Below are positions 1 to 7,798 of a DNA stretch of 64,000 bases, piece after piece. Positions within the stretch are counted from its first letter, which is position 1. Each line of letters opens with the position of its first letter. The position numbers were made by a program, and so were the translations under genes. The notes below the pieces were generated by a model. That model was given only the letters and a program-made list of their open reading frames with translations. It was not told the DNA's origin and did not search any database. The DNA is from DATMER01 sp035536935 (GTDB taxonomy: Bacteria > Acidobacteriota > Thermoanaerobaculia > Multivoradales > UBA5704). The stretch lies in assembly GCA_035536935.1 (NCBI GenBank), contig DATLNC010000183.1:1-64000 (forward strand), given 5' to 3'.

Positions 1-2
1 CC

Positions 3-797
3 GATCCGGGCAATCACGCGCCGGTCCTCCCCGGCTTCCACCGCCGGGCCGCATGGCAGATCGTGGAGCGCCAGCTCCGGTCTTCCGGCCGGATCGTCGC
101 CCGGGTGCGCTTCTGGTGCGACCCGCGCAAGCTGGACCCGAAGGCGATCGACCTGCTGGACCTGCTGATCCCCCAGGCAAGCTTGTCGGTCCAGCGCTGC
201 TTCGCGGATCAGGAGGCCCAGGAGGACCCCCTCACCGGCGCGCTCCTGCGCCGCGCCCTGGAGCCCCGGCTCAATCAGGCGTACAGCCGGGTCCTCCAGA
301 ACGGCGGCGCCATGTCCGTGATCCTCTGCGACATCGACCATTTCAAGCGGATCAACGACACTTTCGGCCACGCCGTGGGGGACCGGGCGCTCGTCGCCGT
401 CGCGGACGTGCTCAAGGGGAGCCGGCGGGATGGAGACCTCTGCTGCCGTTACGGCGGCGAGGAGTTCCTCCTCCTGGTGGATGGCATCGGCGGCGAGGAT
501 GCCTTGAGCATGGCCGAGCGGCTGCGCCGGACCGTGGAGGAGCTCGCCTTCGAGGTGGAAGGCCAGCGGGTGCCGCTCTCCTTCAGCGCCGGGGTGGCCA
601 GCTTCCCTGACCTCTACATGAAGTCCGCGGCCGAGCTGATCCTGTTCGCGGACGAGGCGCTCTACGAGTCCAAGCGCCGGGGACGCAACCGCTGCCTCCT
701 CGACCTCGGCCAGGGGAAGTACCTGGATGCCGAGGGGAACGTGCTCGCCTCGGGCGAGGCGGCCGCGGCGCAGGCGGCTCCCCGGATCTTTGCGTGA
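3..797 (+). CDS. GGDEF domain protein (diguanylate cyclase), 5' end cut off by window
   Basis: Predicted to make cyclic di-GMP from two GTP. The frame is open to the window edge; the first in-frame start is a GTG at 63, but upstream codons also read as protein, so an N-terminal sensor domain probably lies outside. The GGDEF domain begins at DPLTG and contains CDIDHFKRINDTFGH, the active-site YGGEEF and the terminal LYESKRRGRN. An RDGD five residues before GGEEF matches the RxxD inhibitory site, so product feedback is likely. The last 25 or so residues form an Ala/Glu-rich tail beyond the domain. The next gene is convergent. Confidence 0.9.
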   Translation, partial: DPGNHAPVLPGFHRRAAWQIVERQLRSSGRIVARVRFWCDPRKLDPKAIDLLDLLIPQASLSVQRCFADQEAQEDPLTGALLRRALEPRLNQAYSRVLQNGGAMSVILCDIDHFKRINDTFGHAVGDRALVAVADVLKGSRRDGDLCCRYGGEEFLLLVDGIGGEDALSMAERLRRTVEELAFEVEGQRVPLSFSAGVASFPDLYMKSAAELILFADEALYESKRRGRNRCLLDLGQGKYLDAEGNVLASGEAAAAQAAPRIFA

Positions 798-850
798 GGG
801 AGACTGATGGAGGCGGTCATCCTAGTCGGCATCGAGGGTTTCGACCGCCT

Positions 851-1603
851 CTATGTCGTCCGGCTCACCGAGGGGAACGAGTTCGTGGTCGAAGAGTAGT
901 CGGCCAGGACGGGGGGCTTCGCCGCGGGATCTTCCAGAAGGCGGAGGGCCGCTTCGAGCACCTCGTGCTGCCGCGGCGGATCGTCCGGAGAATCGAGCGG
1001 ATAGCCATGGGCGAAGGGGACGAAGAGGGCACGCGGCGGGCGGACCTCTTCCGCGACCTTCCTCAGGAGCATCAGCGTTACGGTGGAGATCCCCTGGCGT
1101 TCGAGCTCGGCTGCTACCAGACTCACGGTCTGGTTGCACATCGGTCAGACAGGGACCAGGAGCGCGACATCCACCCCGTCCTCCACCAGCCGGCGGGCGG
1201 CCTCGGGCGCATGGTCGCGCACGAGCCTCCCCGGCGCGGTGATCGAGCCCATGAAGGAGAGATGGCGGTGGTTCAACCCACCGATCCGGCCGCGCTCCAC
1301 CAGCTCCCGCGCCCGGTCGAGGGGGAAGGCGAGGTTGGGGTCCCGGTCCATCCCCTCGTGGTCGAAGCTCTGGCTCTTGTGCGTGTCGATCAGGGTGGAG
1401 AGGTCGGCGTCCGCCGGGATCTCGCGGAAGCTGCCGTCGCCTCCGGCAAGGGTCCTCTCGAAGGGCTTCTGCCCGGGGAGCACGAACCCCGCGCTGGAGA
1501 CCAGGGCGAGCCGGCTTTCAGACAGGGGTTTGCGCAGCGGAGCCCAGGGGACCGGATCGATCCGCCGCCAGCGGTATCCCTTGAGGAACAGCCGGACCGG
1601 AAC
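851..1603 (-). CDS. GrdB-family selenoprotein with in-frame UGA (Sec)
   Basis: Two minus-strand segments lie in one frame and are separated only by a TGA at 1145-1147. Read through as selenocysteine, the protein contains LLVPV-U-PMCNQTVSLV, a UxxC redox motif, and continues to a TAG at 851-853. I recall short proteins of the glycine/sarcosine/betaine reductase selenoprotein B family carrying VPVUPxC at this point; I could not check this. Both sides of the TGA read as ordinary protein, such as SFDHEGMDRDPNLAFPLDR before it and RPPRALFVPFAHGYPLD after it. A hairpin suited to a bacterial SECIS follows directly. The start is unresolved: protein-like sequence (LFLKGYRWRRIDPVPWAPLR) precedes the first GTG at 1483, but no ATG, GTG or TTG lies upstream in frame. 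The coordinate given is the first codon after the cyclophilin stop that seems to belong. Substrate unknown; probably a thiol/selenol oxidoreductase. Confidence 0.82.
1112..1138 (-). promoter_or_regulatory. Candidate bacterial SECIS hairpin
   Basis: On the minus strand, beginning 7 bases after the UGA, TGC-A-ACCAGAC pairs with GTCTGGT-A-GCA around the loop CGTGA: seven perfect pairs at the top, one A/A mismatch, then three more pairs. The loop starts 17 bases after the UGA and has GU near its 5' side, as expected for SelB-binding elements placed just downstream of the Sec codon in bacteria. The hairpin is also coding sequence. Confidence 0.72.
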
Positions 1604-1616
1604 GCTGAGATCGCCT

Positions 1617-2165
1617 TCAGTTGCCAGCCCGGGTCTCCAGCCGCACCTTGCGGATGAGCACGGGCTCCTTGGGCTCGTGGAAGGCGACGTTCCCTTCCAG
1701 AAACTTCTCGTTCACCGGCACCGCGCCGATCTTCGCCAGGACGTCCATCCCCTCGATGATCTGGCCGAAGACGGTGAACCGGCCGTCCAGGTGGGGACGG
1801 GGGGCGAGGCAGACGTAGATCTCGGTGCTGCCGCTGTTCGGCGTCTTGTCGTGCGCCAATCCCAGGGCGCCGGCGACGTGCGGGTTCGAGTTGAACTCGT
1901 CCGGCACGGTGGGCCGGCCGCTCTCGCCGCCGTCTCCGGTCTGGATGACGTGCCCGGCGACCACGCGGTAGAAGGGCTTGCCGTCGTAGAAGCCTTCCTT
2001 TACCAGCGCTTTGAAGTTGGCCACGGTCTTGGGCGCGTCCTTCTCGAAGAGCTGGAAGACCATGGTCCCCAGGCTCGTCTCCAGGACGGCGACCTCGGTC
2101 GGAGCGGGGGCTTGAGCGGAAAGGCTGGCGGTCAGAAGCAGGAGGAGGATCGCGGCTTTTTTCAT
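1617..2165 (-). CDS. Secreted cyclophilin-type peptidyl-prolyl isomerase
   Basis: Catalyses cis-trans isomerisation of prolyl peptide bonds, probably in the periplasm. ATG at 2165 gives MKK followed by a hydrophobic signal peptide ending near LSAQA; a GTG three codons earlier is possible but would weaken the signal. The cyclophilin core shows FKALVKEGFYDGKPFYRVV, IQTGDG and the later STEIYVCLAPRPHLDGRFTVFGQ, close to the usual F-I/V-T and LDGKHTVFG segments. At about 182 residues it is a single-domain enzyme. It follows the gene at 2176-3216 by 10 bases on the same strand and precedes the selenoprotein by about 13 bases, so the three probably share a transcript. Confidence 0.9.
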   Translation of the reverse strand: MKKAAILLLLLTASLSAQAPAPTEVAVLETSLGTMVFQLFEKDAPKTVANFKALVKEGFYDGKPFYRVVAGHVIQTGDGGESGRPTVPDEFNSNPHVAGALGLAHDKTPNSGSTEIYVCLAPRPHLDGRFTVFGQIIEGMDVLAKIGAVPVNEKFLEGNVAFHEPKEPVLIRKVRLETRAGN

Positions 2166-2175
2166 GGCTGCCACT

Positions 2176-3216
2176 TTAGGGCAGCGGCAGCAACGGGGTC
2201 CAGTCCCATTCGGGACATTGTCCTCCGAGAGGGGACATCTCCTGCCGCTCGGTCATCCGGTCCAGCGGCTCGGCCGCCCGGCGGAGGCTGTCGTACTCGG
2301 CCCGGTTGTTGCGCACCGCATCCCCTAACCAGGAGGGTTTCTGCTCCGCGGCGAGGTCTCCGGCGAGGTCCAGGGGGAGGAAGAAGGCGTCCTCGGGACG
2401 TTCCAGCAGCCCGCGGTCCGCGGCCTGGCGGGCGAAGGCGTGGTAGGCGGGAGAGAGGCGGTCGAGCGTGGCGCGCCAGGCCTCCCGGAACCGGCCCCGG
2501 TAGCGGTCGTGCCCGGCGACCGCCGCGGACTCCAACGCCCTCCTCGCCGATTCGGCCCGCTCCGGGGCCTCGGCCCAGGAGGGATCGAGGATGTCGGGCG
2601 GACCGAACAGGGAGAGCTCGGCCCGGCCCCGCGTCCGCAGGTTCCACGCCGCCCGGCTGAGCACGGGGGGCACGTCCTCGCCGGCCGCCCGTGCCGCTCT
2701 CCGGTTGATGGCGGCGATCAGGTCGGAGAGCAGGGCGTCCCCGACCCGGGGGAGCAGCCGGGTGAGGGTCGAGCGGAAGTGCTGCCAGAGCTGCTCGGGC
2801 GTCTCGTTCCAGCGCAGAGTCGAAGGCCGGCGCGGAGGCGGCCGGAAGCGGAGGAGACGGACCCGGTGGAAAGCCAGCGCCGCGCCCAGCTTCTGGGGGA
2901 TGGCGGGGTACTGCGCCGCGCCCTCGGGCTCCAGCAGCGCGCCGAGCACCTCCTGCCCGCCGACCACGTCGGCCAGCAGGGGGCGGAGGTCCTTGCCGTA
3001 GAGGTAGAGCCGCAGCCGGATCGTCTTCACCGGCGGAGCGTCGGGCAGGGGGAGCCCCAGGTGGTAGAGGGCGTAGCGCAGGCCCGTCCCCACTCCGTGG
3101 CGGAGCAGGGTCACCCCGAGATGCGACAGGGGGGGCATCGGCCCGGGGGTCAGGAGGGCCCGGCTGTATGCGGGACGCTCCTCGTAAAGGCCGATGTGTT
3201 CCGGCTGTGCCTGCAT
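2176..3216 (-). CDS. Hypothetical protein resembling the middle region of PEP-synthase-like enzymes
   Basis: About 346 residues with no signal peptide or membrane segment. I chose ATG at 3216 because GGAGAG lies a few bases upstream and the sequence before it looks non-coding. The C-terminal part (RFREAWRATLDRLSPAYHAF, then DRGLLERPEDAFFLPLDLAG and later NRAEYDSLRR) resembles the region between the ATP-grasp and phosphohistidine domains of PEP synthase and rifampin phosphotransferase. I see neither the ATP-grasp motifs nor the swivelling-histidine motif, so this may be an orphaned middle domain. Function unknown. The low complexity and Arg richness of parts of the protein are typical of this genome. 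Confidence 0.7.
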   Translation of the reverse strand: MQAQPEHIGLYEERPAYSRALLTPGPMPPLSHLGVTLLRHGVGTGLRYALYHLGLPLPDAPPVKTIRLRLYLYGKDLRPLLADVVGGQEVLGALLEPEGAAQYPAIPQKLGAALAFHRVRLLRFRPPPRRPSTLRWNETPEQLWQHFRSTLTRLLPRVGDALLSDLIAAINRRAARAAGEDVPPVLSRAAWNLRTRGRAELSLFGPPDILDPSWAEAPERAESARRALESAAVAGHDRYRGRFREAWRATLDRLSPAYHAFARQAADRGLLERPEDAFFLPLDLAGDLAAEQKPSWLGDAVRNNRAEYDSLRRAAEPLDRMTERQEMSPLGGQCPEWDWTPLLPLP

Positions 3217-3250
3217 GCTGAAGCTCTCCGACCAGATAAGGTAGCACGGA

Positions 3251-3272
3251 GCCTGGGGTTTCAACCCCAGGC
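3251..3272. repeat. Perfect hairpin in divergent 5' region
   Basis: GCCTGGGG-TTTCAA-CCCCAGGC, eight perfect pairs with a six-base loop, between the divergent gene starts at 3216 and 3297. It could be a small dispersed repeat or a regulatory hairpin. There is no T-run, so a terminator role is unlikely. Confidence 0.5.
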
Positions 3273-3296
3273 GGAGGACCATGGCAGAATGAGCCC

Positions 3297-5879
3297 GTGA
3301 CCGACCTCGCCCTGCCAACTGCCCTTTCCCTGGAGCCCGAGCGCCCGGCCCGGGTATCGCTCGCCTCCCGGATCCGGCCCACTTCCGATCCGGACGAGAT
3401 CCTCGACCTCTTCGTGGACTGGGCCGCCGAGGCCGGGTTCGAGCTCTACCCGGCTCAGGAAGAAGCGCTCCTTGAGATCATGGCCGGCCGGCACGTGATC
3501 CTGAACACCCCGACCGGCTCGGGCAAGTCGCTGGTCGCGCTCGGCCTCCACTTCAAAGCCCTGTGCGAGGGACGGACCTCCTTCTATACGAGCCCGATCA
3601 AGGCGCTCGCCTCCGAGAAGTTCTTCGCCCTCTGCGACGAGTTCGGTGCCGAGAACGTGGGCATGCTCACCGGCGACGCCAGCATCAACCCCGATGCCCG
3701 GGTGCTCTGCTGCACCGCTGAAGTGCTGTCCAACATGGCGCTGCGCCGGGGGGACCGCCTCGACGCCCCCTATGTGGTCATGGACGAGTTCCACTACTAC
3801 TCCGACCCGGAGCGGGGCGTGGCCTGGCAGATCCCCCTGATCGTGCTCCCCCGCACGCGTTTCCTCCTGATGTCCGCCACCCTGGGCGACGTCAGCGGGA
3901 TCGCCGAGCACGTCCGCCGCCGGACGGAGATCGAGGTCTCCCTGGTCACCTCGGAGCAGCGGCCCGTCCCCCTCGACTTCGACTACCGGGAGATGCCGCT
4001 CCACGAGACGGTCGAGTCCCTGCTCGAAACGGCCAGGTCGCCGATCTACATCGTCAACTTCACGCAGCGGGAGTGCGCCGAGCTGGCCCAGTCACTCACC
4101 AGCATGAAGATCTCCAGCCGGGAGGTGCGCGAGCGCATCCGCGAAGCCATGGGGGGCGTGCGGCTGGATACCCCGTACGGCAAGGAGTTCCGGCGCTTTC
4201 TCTCCTTCGGGATCGGGGTGCACCACGCGGGCCTCCTGCCCAAGTACCGGCTCCTCGTCGAGCAGCTCGCGCAGCAGGGGTTGCTGCGGGTGATCTCCGG
4301 CACCGATACGCTGGGGGTCGGGGTGAACATCCCGATCCGCACGGTGCTCTTCACCCGGCTGGCCAAGTTCGACGGCCGCAAGGTCTCGCTCCTCTCGGTG
4401 CGGGACTTCAAGCAGATCGCCGGCCGCGCCGGGCGCAAGGGGTTCGACACCGAGGGCAGCGTGGTGGCCCAGGCGCCGGAGCACATCATCGAGAAGCGCC
4501 TGGCCGAGCGCAAAGGGAAGAAAGTACAGGCCAAGTCGGCCGCCAAAGGGGAGGTCACCTGGACCCAGGAGACCTTCGACAAGCTGATCACCCGGCCGCC
4601 GGAGACCCTGAAGTCCCGCTTCCGGGTCACCCACGGCACGGTCCTCGACCTCCTCCAGCGCGACGCCGAGCTCGACGATCCGGACCTGCGCAACTTCGAC
4701 TCCCTGCGCGACCTCATCAGCCACTGCCACGAGGAGGAGGGGTCGAAGGCCCGGCATCTCTCCCAGGCGGCGGTCCTGGTGCGCTCGCTCTACCGCGCCG
4801 GGATCATCCGGATGAAGCGCGACAAGGTGGGCACCTACCTCTGGGCGGTGGTGGCCGAGGACCTCCAGTGGGACTTCTCCCTCCATCACGCCCTCTCGCT
4901 CTACCTGGTGGAGACGGTCGATCAGCTCAGCCCGGAGTCCGAGACCTACGCGCTCGACCTGATGACCCTGGTCGAGTCGATCCTGGAGGACCCGGACGTC
5001 ATCCTCCGCAAGCAGGTGGACAAGATCAAGGGGGAGCTGGTCGCGCAGCTCAAGGCGGACGGCATCCAGTACGAGGAGCGCATGGAGCGGCTGGAAGAGA
5101 TCACGCATCCGAAGCCGCTCGCGGACTTCCTCTACGGCACCTACAACCGCTTCCGGGGAGAGCACCCATGGGTGGGCGGGCACGACGTCCATCCGAAGTC
5201 GATCGCCCGCGAGATGTACGAGGGCTACATGTCCTTCGCGGACTATGTGAAGAAATACGGCCTGCAGCGCAGCGAGGGGGTGCTGCTGCGCTACCTCTCG
5301 CAGCTCTACAAGACGCTGGACCAGAGCGTGCCCGAGTACGCGAAGACGGCCGAGGTCTGGGATGCCCTGGGCTACTTCCGGGCGCTGATCCACCACACGG
5401 ACACGAGCCTCCTGGAAGAGTGGGAGAGCCTGCTCCACCCCGAGCTTCGCCTGATGCGCCTGCAGCGCCACCAGGCCGCCGAGGCGCTCTGGCTCAAGCA
5501 GCTGCTCGCCGACCCCAAGGCCTTTGCCGCGAGGATGAGGGCCGAGCTGCACCTGCTCGTCCGCGCCCTCGCCGAGAAGGAGTGGGAGGACGCCTCCGCG
5601 GCGGTGCTCCAGGACGCGGACGATCCCTGGACCCCGGAGCGTTTCGAAGAGTCGCTGAAGCCCTTCTACGAAGAGTACGGCGAGCTGGTCTTCACCCCGG
5701 AGGCCCGCCGCCACCAGCACACCCACATCCGCGAGGTGGACGAGCGCGTCTGGGAAGTGGCCCAGACGATCCTCGACCCGCAGGGCGACAACCTCTGGGC
5801 CGTGCAGGGGATCGTGGACCTGCGGGACCCGGATGTGATGGACGGCCCGCTGGTGAAGGTGGCGCGGGTGTCGGCGTAG
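3297..5879 (+). CDS. Ski2/Mtr4-like DEAD/DEAH helicase with DUF3516-type C-terminus
   Basis: Superfamily 2 RNA or DNA helicase of 860 residues. RecA-like domain 1 carries NTPTGSGKS (Walker A, about residue 75), the DEFH Walker B variant (DEFHYYSD) and LMSATLGD (motif III). Domain 2 carries HHAGLLPKYRLLVEQL, SGTDTLGVGVNIP and QIAGRAGRKGFDTEG (motif VI), as in Ski2-like helicases. The remaining 450 residues form the long C-terminal part I associate with DUF3516. GTG at 3297 is used; there is no good Shine-Dalgarno, and CAGAAT six bases before it may be a -10 element of a leaderless transcript. Likely role is RNA turnover or ribosome-related remodelling, by family analogy. Confidence 0.88.
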   Translation: MTDLALPTALSLEPERPARVSLASRIRPTSDPDEILDLFVDWAAEAGFELYPAQEEALLEIMAGRHVILNTPTGSGKSLVALGLHFKALCEGRTSFYTSPIKALASEKFFALCDEFGAENVGMLTGDASINPDARVLCCTAEVLSNMALRRGDRLDAPYVVMDEFHYYSDPERGVAWQIPLIVLPRTRFLLMSATLGDVSGIAEHVRRRTEIEVSLVTSEQRPVPLDFDYREMPLHETVESLLETARSPIYIVNFTQRECAELAQSLTSMKISSREVRERIREAMGGVRLDTPYGKEFRRFLSFGIGVHHAGLLPKYRLLVEQLAQQGLLRVISGTDTLGVGVNIPIRTVLFTRLAKFDGRKVSLLSVRDFKQIAGRAGRKGFDTEGSVVAQAPEHIIEKRLAERKGKKVQAKSAAKGEVTWTQETFDKLITRPPETLKSRFRVTHGTVLDLLQRDAELDDPDLRNFDSLRDLISHCHEEEGSKARHLSQAAVLVRSLYRAGIIRMKRDKVGTYLWAVVAEDLQWDFSLHHALSLYLVETVDQLSPESETYALDLMTLVESILEDPDVILRKQVDKIKGELVAQLKADGIQYEERMERLEEITHPKPLADFLYGTYNRFRGEHPWVGGHDVHPKSIAREMYEGYMSFADYVKKYGLQRSEGVLLRYLSQLYKTLDQSVPEYAKTAEVWDALGYFRALIHHTDTSLLEEWESLLHPELRLMRLQRHQAAEALWLKQLLADPKAFAARMRAELHLLVRALAEKEWEDASAAVLQDADDPWTPERFEESLKPFYEEYGELVFTPEARRHQHTHIREVDERVWEVAQTILDPQGDNLWAVQGIVDLRDPDVMDGPLVKVARVSA

Positions 5880-5886
5880 GACCGTC

Positions 5887-6110
5887 GGAACTGACTTCCG
5901 GGCGGTGGGAAGTCAGTTCCGGACGATGGGAAGTGACTTCCGGACAGTCGCAAGTGAGCTCCGGAGAGGAGGAAGTGACATCCGGACGGTTGGAAGTGAG
6001 CTCCGGGCCTTGGGAAGTGAGCTCCGGAGGATGGGATCTCACTTCCGGGTGGTGGGAAGTGACTTCCGAGCGGCGGGGAAGTGACTTCAGGATGCCCGGA
6101 AGTCAGATGC
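5887..6110 (+). repeat. Array A1: 11 degenerate 21-bp units, core GGAAGTSACTTCC
   Basis: Unit starts (GGAA or variants) are at 5887, 5908, 5929, 5950, 5971, 5992, 6013, 6034, 6055, 6077 and 6098: steps of 21 bp except one of 22. Each unit is a 13-bp near-palindrome (GGAAGT-S-ACTTCC, often GGAAGTGAGCTCC) plus a GG dinucleotide and about six variable bases. Unit 8 has the variant GGATCTCA, also present in the two sister arrays. It fills the space between the convergent helicase and TPR-like genes. The 21-bp period keeps plus and minus frames open by chance, giving spurious heptapeptide-repeat ORFs; no start or codon signal supports translation. Confidence 0.93.
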
Positions 6111-6155
6111 GCGGGAGCCTTCCGGCCCCCGCGCGTTGTTGCGGTCAGCGTCGGC

Positions 6156-6608
6156 TCAGTTGCCGGAAGAAGCCGCCGCGACGGCCATGCCCTTGGCCTC
6201 TTCGTAGCAGGCGGAGGCGACCGCGCTGTCCTTCTTCAGGCCCAGGGCCTGCCAGCAGGCATCCATCGCGGCCTTCCGGTTGCCCTTCTCGATCGACATC
6301 TGGCCGATGGCAACCAGCGCGTCATGGTTCGGCTGCAGCGCGTTGGAGCTCTGGAACTCCGCCCAGGCCTTCTCCAGGAGCTTCGCCTTCTTCTTGGCGT
6401 CCGTCTCCTTGTCGGCCTTGTCCTTGAAGCGCAGACCCTTGGCGAGGTGGTCGGCGGACTTCACCTGCGGATCCTTGTAGTTGCCACCGAAGCTGGTGTT
6501 CGAGCCGACGCCGCGGTCACCGGTCGGACTTCCGAATTGCGCGCTCGCCGGAACGGCCAGCGCGAGGGTCAGGACGGCAACGGCGAAGAGCTTCTTGAAG
6601 GTGTTCAT
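6156..6608 (-). CDS. Secreted TPR-like small protein
   Basis: 150 residues. ATG at 6608 is preceded by AGGAGAGAG and gives MNTFKKLF followed by a hydrophobic stretch and a signal-peptidase site near VPASAQ. The mature part has a Gly/Asn-rich N-terminus and then helical repeats (KAKLLEKAWAEFQSSNALQP, later KGNRKAAMDACWQALGLKKD) that look like two or three TPR-type helix pairs. Two cysteines near the C-terminus could form a disulphide. Monocistronic, with its promoter in the 6.6-6.7 kb spacer. Function unknown; probably a periplasmic protein-interaction module. Confidence 0.85.
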   Translation of the reverse strand: MNTFKKLFAVAVLTLALAVPASAQFGSPTGDRGVGSNTSFGGNYKDPQVKSADHLAKGLRFKDKADKETDAKKKAKLLEKAWAEFQSSNALQPNHDALVAIGQMSIEKGNRKAAMDACWQALGLKKDSAVASACYEEAKGMAVAAASSGN

Positions 6609-6976
6609 GACAGGTCTCTCTCCTTTGGTGAGATCTTGCAACTTCTGTTATACGGGTGCAAGGGGTAATTTGTTGAAGCTCACTGCGCTACCGTCCTCTA
6701 GACGGGTCAGGTACTGCCTTGAATCCCTTTCTTTCGCACCTGATTGCGATTGCGATGCCTGCCTCTCCAAATTGATTCCCGGAAGTGTTTAAACCTTTGT
6801 CCTGTCGATGTTTCTGGCTTTCCGGGAGGAAGAGAGGCACGGAGCAGGGCGGATCCGGCGTCCTCCGGAGAGGTCGATCCAGCCCTCGTCAGGTTGCAGG
6901 GGCGAGGAAGTACCCGATTTCCCGCCGCGAAGCACTCTCTTGGGTGAGACCCTTTCGCAAATTTCAAGGAGGAAAA
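6609..6976. promoter_or_regulatory. 368-bp divergent intergenic spacer
   Basis: Separates the minus-strand TPR-like gene from the plus-strand protease gene, so it must hold both promoters. It is visibly richer in A and T than its surroundings. A minus-strand TATAAC near 6650 is a possible -10 for the TPR-like gene, with no convincing -35. AAGGAGG at 6966-6972 is the ribosome site of the protease. Reading frames that enter this spacer from the protease gene carry no start-associated signals. I see no repeat or RNA gene in it. Confidence 0.45.
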
Positions 6977-7738
6977 ATGTCGCGCAAGACTTTGGCAGTA
7001 CTGGCACTCGCTTCGCTGTCGCTGGTTCCCCGGGCGTTCGCCATCACCTATGGCGTGCCCGACGGCGGCGATCATCCGAACGTGGGGGGAGTGATCCTGC
7101 AGGAGCCCGGGGGAGAGAAGTTCCTCGTGTGCACGGGCACGCTCATCTCCCCGACGGTGGTCCTCACCGCGGCGCACTGCATCGACGCGGGCGCCGCGTA
7201 TTTCGTCAGCTTCGACCGGGATATCACGTCCAGGTCCAAGCTCTACGCGGGAACGGCGTACGTCCACCCGGGCTACACATTCGCCCAGAATGACCCCAAC
7301 GACGTGGCGGTGATCGTGTTTGCGCAGGCGGTCCGGGGGATCACGCCGGCTTCCCTGCCCTCGGCGGGCCTGCTCGACCGCCTGTCGCTGCACGGCCAGA
7401 AGTTCACCGCCGTGGGCTACGGGCTGCACGAGCCGAACATCGGCGGCGGCCCGATCTCGTTCGACGACGTCAGCGACCGCTGGCGCTCGGTCTCGGAGTT
7501 CAACGCGCTGAGCAGCGCCTGGCTGCGGTTGTCGCAGAACCCCGCGACCGGCGATGGCGGGACCTGCTACGGCGACTCGGGCGGTCCGAACTTCCTCGGC
7601 GCGGGCGCCAATGAGACGCCGATCATCGCCGGGGTCACGATCACTGGCGACTACTTCTGCCGCGCCACCAATGCGACCGGCCGGCTCGACACGCCGTCCG
7701 CCCGCTCGTTCCTGGGCGTGTTCGTCACGCTGAATTGA
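6977..7738 (+). CDS. Secreted trypsin-like serine protease
   Basis: 253 residues, chymotrypsin fold. ATG at 6977 follows a strong AAGGAGG, and residues 1-22 form a signal peptide ending after RAFA. The catalytic triad is complete: His in LTAAHCID, Asp in DPNDVAVIVF, Ser in YGDSGGPNF. The mature chain starts ITYGVPDGGDHPNVG rather than the typical IVGG, so activation by the usual N-terminal salt bridge is uncertain. Paired cysteines (CTGTLIS/AAHC; GGTCYGDSGG/YFC) allow two disulphides, fitting extracytoplasmic action. Target unknown; the gene stands alone. Confidence 0.93.
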   Translation: MSRKTLAVLALASLSLVPRAFAITYGVPDGGDHPNVGGVILQEPGGEKFLVCTGTLISPTVVLTAAHCIDAGAAYFVSFDRDITSRSKLYAGTAYVHPGYTFAQNDPNDVAVIVFAQAVRGITPASLPSAGLLDRLSLHGQKFTAVGYGLHEPNIGGGPISFDDVSDRWRSVSEFNALSSAWLRLSQNPATGDGGTCYGDSGGPNFLGAGANETPIIAGVTITGDYFCRATNATGRLDTPSARSFLGVFVTLN

Positions 7739-7743
7739 CCCCG

Positions 7744-7790
7744 TTCCCCTCTCCCCAGCCCTCTCCCCCGTTCCGGGGGAGAGGGAGCCG
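7744..7790. repeat. C/T-rich hairpin element, copy 1 (solo)
   Basis: CCCTCTCCCCC (7759-7769), loop GTTCC, GGGGGAGAGGG (7775-7785): an 11-bp perfect stem between the convergent protease and pmbA genes. It is preceded by CCCTCTCCCCAG, the hallmark of the dispersed family also found near 24.2, 30.7, 35.1, 39.4 and 56.2 kb. It may double as a bidirectional terminator. Confidence 0.75.
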
Positions 7791-7798
7791 GGCTTCAG

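Noticed and set aside
851..1147. Calling the UGA-split gene a pseudogene
   Set aside because: Both halves keep protein character, the stop is UGA in a UxxC motif, and a SECIS-like hairpin lies at the right distance.
5692..6042. Minus-strand ORF of heptapeptide repeats (PELTSHR-like) across array A1
   Set aside because: The 21-bp period keeps all frames open; no ribosome site, no start and no conservation beyond the palindromic cores. Same for ORFs across A2 and A3.
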